From Luteolibacter sp. LG18 (GTDB lineage: Bacteria > Verrucomicrobiota > Verrucomicrobiia > Verrucomicrobiales > Akkermansiaceae), in NCBI RefSeq assembly GCF_036322585.1, contig NZ_AP024600.1:4526001-4590000 (forward strand): a stretch of DNA of 64,000 nucleotides, written 5' to 3'. Shown here piece by piece: positions 61,001 through 64,000 of this stretch. Under the pieces are notes generated by a model. That model had not been told where the DNA came from. It did not search any database and saw only the letters and a list, made by a program, of their open reading frames with translations. Both the position numbers and the translations under genes were made by a program. Position 1 is the first letter of the stretch. The number at the start of each line of letters is the position of its first letter.

Positions 61001-61353
61001 TCCAGAAGCTCATCCAGGAGGAATGGAACACCAACAACCTCCCGCGCATGCAGCGGGCCGCAGATCTGCTGGAGGACGCCATCAAGCTCGCCCCCGCGAA
61101 CGTTCCAAACCGCAAGGTGAAGGTCGCCATGGCCCAGGCCACGGACAAGCCTCAGCTCGTGCTTGACGCCTGGCTCGGTCTCGCCGCCGCGGGCGATGCC
61201 ACGCTGATCGACCTCCTCGATGCCAAGGTGGAGGCCGCGAAGGCCTGCCTGCAATTGAAGCCGCCGCATCTCGATCAAGCCAAGGCGTTGATCGCGGAAG
61301 TTTTGAAGGAAAATCCCGATCACTCCGGAGCCAAGGCATGGCACGCGGAGTGA
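58078..61353 (+). CDS. TIR-transmembrane-WD40 receptor-like protein
   Basis: A 1091-residue protein. The N-terminal TIR domain (about 10-180) starts F-I-S-Y-S-H-A-D-K. It has F-R-D-R-E-E-L near 59 and W98-V-E-Q-E102, where E102 sits at the catalytic position of NAD-cleaving TIRs. One transmembrane helix (about 207-230) follows. Beta-propeller repeats extend to about 880, seen as V-W-S-P-K-G-D-Q-L-A and V-K-L-W-D-P-V-S-G. The C-terminal 160 residues are helical and TPR-like. The TIR is cytosolic, and the propeller lies across the membrane or on the same side depending on insertion. Defence or signalling is inferred. Confidence 0.8.
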   Translation: MDTEANVRRYWAFISYSHADKAWADWLHKSLERYPMPRDLVGKPTPADDPVPKRFTPVFRDREELPTATDLGAVIARALQAARFLVVICSPRSAKSQWVEQEIIAYKRLHGESRVLCLIVDGEPWASEGKPGVDPDDECFPRAVRYRLGADGELSDVRTEPIAADAREGKDGKQNAVIKLMAGLLGVGFDDLRRREQEYQRRRVRIFRALTSLFALLFVAAVSAAAYAVIQKQKVQQTLSQADLQLALIARDNDEVSQSAAYLARSLRSDPANREAAVAAYSLLAHRKHHAPVGPALRHADAVWAAVASADGQSLATAAGREVYLWSRKDHHLVTKITPDGSTVGSLALNPDGKGFLAGTHAGKIHRFSFDGATTDPIVTGTDPVVQVVWSPKGDQLAVSVTGDNPGANGGTVLRLSAEGKELERIPAPKLIPQLLAWSPDGSRIAAAGPSPFVLLATLEGNSTAIRYLKSKLAVGGLRFTAPDKLLTVDVFTGVQAWDLAKAPPEEPRSLAPSVSAAVFSPDGRSFVGTRRGLAAYVYDSSSGKIATEAISPGFTISKATWLDDSHVLVAGENGLAQVRRIRDATPPLASLCVPDAYPEVTALHPDGVIVAAAYTEDSLVRFFDTRTLEPVGRPVRFPSKVLSLGFSDDGKTLSALGWDGHLHRTDWQHAVKIESGTDAILPATTSSYSKATTSQLAPKGNLLAVPSERTVVLADLTTGNIKTTLTFDRKVACLAWSADGTLLVAREDQLLSFHRADGSAAPQRPTIRLNAPALELADAGDRVAVLSNADRIDFFDTRSGTPIGTGFQAGPSTGNIQWSEGNEWLVTGDMDGVVKLWDPVSGQAIGRLPQHGQIWHGCLRLPGRSALLLKQTEFLSVVPMLPAGRVPDWVPSFLEAFCGGRLASKDDHALLDVDAWRSSKAMPEAGETGPWADLHAWLIAGAAERSVAPGIAFSEARNREHLEQLETSESLLHLQKLIQEEWNTNNLPRMQRAADLLEDAIKLAPANVPNRKVKVAMAQATDKPQLVLDAWLGLAAAGDATLIDLLDAKVEAAKACLQLKPPHLDQAKALIAEVLKENPDHSGAKAWHAE

Positions 61354-61360
61354 TGGGCAA

Positions 61361-61502
61361 GGAGTTGAGGCTTCAGCCGAGGAGGGTCTTCAGAGGGAGG
61401 CGGAGGCTGGAGAGATATTAGCCGCAAAAAGGCGCAAGAATGGCGCAAAAGGGAGAAGCTCCGTCCGCCCTGAAGACCCTCCTCGGCGAAAGCCTCAACT
61501 CC
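61361..61502. repeat. Long inverted repeat after the TIR gene
   Basis: 33-bp arms at 61361-61393 and 61470-61502 are reverse complements except for two bases (ggagttgaggcttcagcc... and ...ggcgaaagcctcaactcc). The loop carries reiterated gcgcaa-type words. It begins 8 nt after the TIR gene stop and may end its transcript. Confidence 0.75.
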
Positions 61503-61562
61503 TCCAAACGAGCCTCCCCTTTCCAACTGCACCCGTCCCCTGCCCTGCTATCCTGCAGGCAA

Positions 61563-61979
61563 ATGAAAACGCGCATGGCGGGATTGCGGACCGAGCAATC
61601 CAGCACCGTGATGAAACTGGCGCTGCTGAAGCGGAAGCTGGCGCGCCTCGACCGCGAGTGGATCCGCTTCCGCGAGGCGGCCCTTGTCCGGGACTCGAAC
61701 GGCGGTCGTGAACCGTCCGCCTTCAAATGCGTGCTCGCCGCCGGGGCGATGACCCTGCTCGGCCTGCTCGTCGCCGGAGTCCCGTGGCTGGCCGCCGCGT
61801 TCGTCGCGAGGACCGCCCTGTTGGTCATCACGGCCATCGGCATGGCCATCCTTTGCATCGGCTGGCACCGGCTCACCGAGGGGCTGTCGAAGACTTCCCG
61901 CTTCAACCGCCAGCGCCGCCGATACCAGACCCGCCGCCGCGAGATCGTGGCCCTGATCCGGCACGAGCAATCGCGGTGA
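61563..61979 (+). CDS. Hypothetical two-helix membrane protein
   Basis: A 138-residue protein with a helical, basic N-terminus (K-L-A-L-L-K-R-K-L-A-R-L-D-R-E-W near 18), two transmembrane helices (about 58-77 and 81-100) and an Arg-rich tail (N-R-Q-R-R-R-Y-Q-T-R-R-R). The likely start is M-K-T-R-M-A at 61563; the frame is open upstream through the inverted repeat. Function unknown. Confidence 0.55.
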   Translation: MKTRMAGLRTEQSSTVMKLALLKRKLARLDREWIRFREAALVRDSNGGREPSAFKCVLAAGAMTLLGLLVAGVPWLAAAFVARTALLVITAIGMAILCIGWHRLTEGLSKTSRFNRQRRRYQTRRREIVALIRHEQSR

Positions 61980-62056
61980 AAAAAGCGAACGGGTTTGCCG
62001 CATTCCGCGCATGTTTCGCGGCAAACGGTCAAGACACGGGTGCGATCTTATAGATG

Positions 62057-64000
62057 ATGAGCATCCAATCCGTTCGTGACCGGCTGAGCCGGGTGAAGAA
62101 GCAGAAGATCGACGACCAGGCCCTGGCCACCGAGGCCGTGGAGCTCGCCGCCGATCTTCTGGATTCGGCCAAAAACGAACAACGGATCTCCGAACGCCGC
62201 CAGGCCGCCCAGATGGCCCGCATGATGGTCGATCCGGCCGGAAAGGCGTTCACGCTGGCAATGGCCGACCAGGTGTTCCGCCCGCCGACGCATTCGCGCT
62301 CCGCGGCGCAGTTCCGCTACCTCGTCGAGGGCTATGGCGTGCCGCACTACCTCTCCATGCCGGAGCGCGTGGCGATGAAGGCCGGGGCCACCTTTTCGGC
62401 GGTCGCGCCGGACATCGTGATGCCCGCCGTGACCGGCGCCATGCGCGCCCAGAGCGCCTCGGTGATCCTTCCCGCCGAGGATGACAAGCTGAAGCCGCTG
62501 CTCGCCCGCCGCAAGCAGGCCGGCATGCGCATGAACCTTAACCAGCTCGGAGAGGCCATCCTCGGCGAAGGCGAGGCCGCCCACCGCATCCAGGCCGTCA
62601 TCGACCGCCTGAAGTCGCCGGACTGCGACTACCTCTCCGTGAAGATCTCCGCGATCTTCTCCCAGATCCACCTTGTCGGCGAACAGGAAACGCTGGCCCG
62701 CATCACCGAGCGCCTGCGCGAACTCTATCGCGTGGCGATCCAGAATCCGATCAACGGCAGGCCGAAGTTCGTGAACCTGGACATGGAGGAATACCGCGAC
62801 CTCCACCTCACCTGCGATGCCTTCCGCACCGTGCTCGATGAGCCGGAGTTCATGAAACTGGAGGCCGGCATCGTGCTCCAGGCCTACCTGCCGGATTCCT
62901 GGCCGGTGCAGAAGGACCTCATCGCTTGGGCGAAGGACCGCGTGGCTCGCGGCGGCGCGGGCATCAAGATCCGCATCGTGAAGGGCGCGAACCTCGCCAT
63001 GGAAAGCGTGGAGGCCGAGCTGCACGATTGGCCGCTGGCCCCCTACGATTCGAAGGAGGAGGTGGACGCGAACTTCAAGCGCATGGTCCACGAGGCCTGC
63101 AAGCCGGAGACCGCGAAGTACGTCCGCCACGGCGTGGCCAGCCACAACCTTTTCGACATCGCCTACACCCTGCTGCTGCGCGCCCGTGAGGGCACCGAGG
63201 ACAAGGTCGAGTTCGAGATGCTGGAAGGCATGGCGAACCACCAGGCCCGTGCCGTGCACGAGGTCGCGGGTGGCCTGCTGCTCTACGCCCCGGTGGTGAA
63301 CCGCGAGGACTTCCACAGCGCCATCGCCTACCTCGTCCGCCGCCTCGATGAGAACACCTCCGAGGAAAACTTCCTCCACGACCTCTTCGACATCGCGCCG
63401 GGCAATGCCGCCTGGAAGCGCCAGGAACAGCGCTTCCTCCGCGCCTGCGCCCGCAAGGACACCGTGCTCGCCGGGCCGAAACGCCACCAGAACCGCGCCA
63501 CCGAGCACACCGATCCGCTGCCGGTGGATGCGCCCTTCCACAACGCCGACGACACCGACTATTCGCTGCCGCAGAACCGCAAGTGGATCCGCGAGACCAT
63601 CGATGCCGCGCGTGGTGCCGCCATCGCGGACATCCCGCTGGTGATCGCGGGCAAGGAGGAAGCCGGTGCTTCCCTGGCCATCGGCCGCGATCCATCGCGC
63701 CCCGGCGTCGACGCCTACCGCCACGCGCTGGCGGGCCCGGAGCAGGTCGAACGGGCGTTGCAAGCCGCCGTTGCCTCCCGCGCCTCCTGGCAGGCGCTCG
63801 GCTACGAAGGCCGCGCCGCGCTGCTGCGCCAGGTCGCCGCGGAAGTGGCGAACGCCCGCGGTCTGGCGACCTCGACCATGATGCTCGATGGCGGCAAGGC
63901 GGTGACCGAGTCCGACGGCGAGATCTCGGAAGCGATCGATTTCGCGAACTACTATGCGCGTGGTTTTTCCACCGCCGGTTTCGACGATGGCTCGGAGTTC
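62057..64000 (+). CDS. putA: Bifunctional proline dehydrogenase / P5C dehydrogenase (partial)
   Basis: 648 codons are present and the frame is open at the window end. The proline dehydrogenase barrel covers about 90-480: Y-L-S-V-K-I-S-A-I-F-S near 195, V-K-G-A-N-L-A-M-E near 312, V-A-S-H-N near 358. From about 530 the glutamate semialdehyde (aldehyde) dehydrogenase domain begins, with D-Y-S-L-P-Q-N-R near 505 and R-A-A-L-L-R-Q-V-A near 593; its catalytic Cys lies outside the window. The enzyme oxidises proline to glutamate. It has no DNA-binding ribbon-helix-helix N-terminus, so it is not the repressor form. ATG at 62054 is an alternative start. Confidence 0.92.
   Translation, partial: MSIQSVRDRLSRVKKQKIDDQALATEAVELAADLLDSAKNEQRISERRQAAQMARMMVDPAGKAFTLAMADQVFRPPTHSRSAAQFRYLVEGYGVPHYLSMPERVAMKAGATFSAVAPDIVMPAVTGAMRAQSASVILPAEDDKLKPLLARRKQAGMRMNLNQLGEAILGEGEAAHRIQAVIDRLKSPDCDYLSVKISAIFSQIHLVGEQETLARITERLRELYRVAIQNPINGRPKFVNLDMEEYRDLHLTCDAFRTVLDEPEFMKLEAGIVLQAYLPDSWPVQKDLIAWAKDRVARGGAGIKIRIVKGANLAMESVEAELHDWPLAPYDSKEEVDANFKRMVHEACKPETAKYVRHGVASHNLFDIAYTLLLRAREGTEDKVEFEMLEGMANHQARAVHEVAGGLLLYAPVVNREDFHSAIAYLVRRLDENTSEENFLHDLFDIAPGNAAWKRQEQRFLRACARKDTVLAGPKRHQNRATEHTDPLPVDAPFHNADDTDYSLPQNRKWIRETIDAARGAAIADIPLVIAGKEEAGASLAIGRDPSRPGVDAYRHALAGPEQVERALQAAVASRASWQALGYEGRAALLRQVAAEVANARGLATSTMMLDGGKAVTESDGEISEAIDFANYYARGFSTAGFDDGSEF

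Noticed and set aside
58078-61353. TIR-WD40 gene as part of a CBASS or Thoeris system
   Set aside because: No cyclase, ThsA-like or other partner is nearby; neighbours are a DUF3592 protein and putA.

Overview
The window looks like a piece of a high-GC chromosome from a Gram-negative bacterium of the Verrucomicrobiota, probably a Luteolibacter-like Verrucomicrobiaceae. That placement is an inference from gene content: lipid A genes, a DUF1080 lipoprotein, a secreted sialate O-acetylesterase, ResB/CcsA cytochrome c assembly, a long CcsA, a eukaryote-like UDP-sugar pyrophosphorylase, and intergenic spaces full of palindromic repeats. No rRNA, tRNA or CRISPR array was recognised.

Layout. 1-3.7 kb: tail of an lpxA-like gene, an HD-domain nucleotidase, an alpha/beta hydrolase and a sialate O-acetylesterase. 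3.8-9.3 kb: assimilatory sulfate reduction genes cysJ-cysI-cysH-cysK. 9.5-11.6 kb: a run of immunity-protein-like genes (SMI1/KNR4, Imm11-like, DUF2185-like). 11.7-20 kb: gatB, a CvpA-like membrane protein, aroC, an unusual glycosyltransferase/LpxH-like phosphatase fusion, nrdR and a polyprenyl diphosphate synthase. 20-42 kb: housekeeping and envelope genes (yqgE, MATE pump, glnD, psd, lipoprotein-ResB-CcsA, htpG, rlmI, rsmB-like) and small secreted or membrane proteins.

42.6-52.0 kb is the highlight: an apparently complete filamentous phage (inovirus) prophage. Its minus-strand genes follow the M13/fd order: HUH replication endonuclease, single-strand-binding protein, three small membrane proteins (two of 41 and 36 codons), major coat protein with a predicted 49-residue mature form, pIII-like adhesin, pVI-like protein, Zot/pI ATPase and pIV-like secretin. 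It is flanked by a perfect 19-bp direct repeat. The right-hand copy reads like a XerC-arm/centre/XerD-arm dif site, and no integrase is encoded, so XerCD-mediated capture is the simplest model. A hairpin between 28-bp direct repeats at 43.3 kb is a candidate origin.

52.4-64 kb: HAD hydrolase, UDP-glucose pyrophosphorylase-like protein, rpoN preceded by a textbook -24/-12 sigma-54 promoter, mrp, a DUF3592 protein, a large TIR-transmembrane-WD40 protein, and the start of a bifunctional putA that runs off the end.

Three families of intergenic repeats recur across the host part: GTAG-headed REP palindromes with many different but self-complementary stems, a 36-nt hairpin with compensatory stem changes, and long inverted repeats built from short reiterated words. 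Everything here was read by eye; no database search was run.
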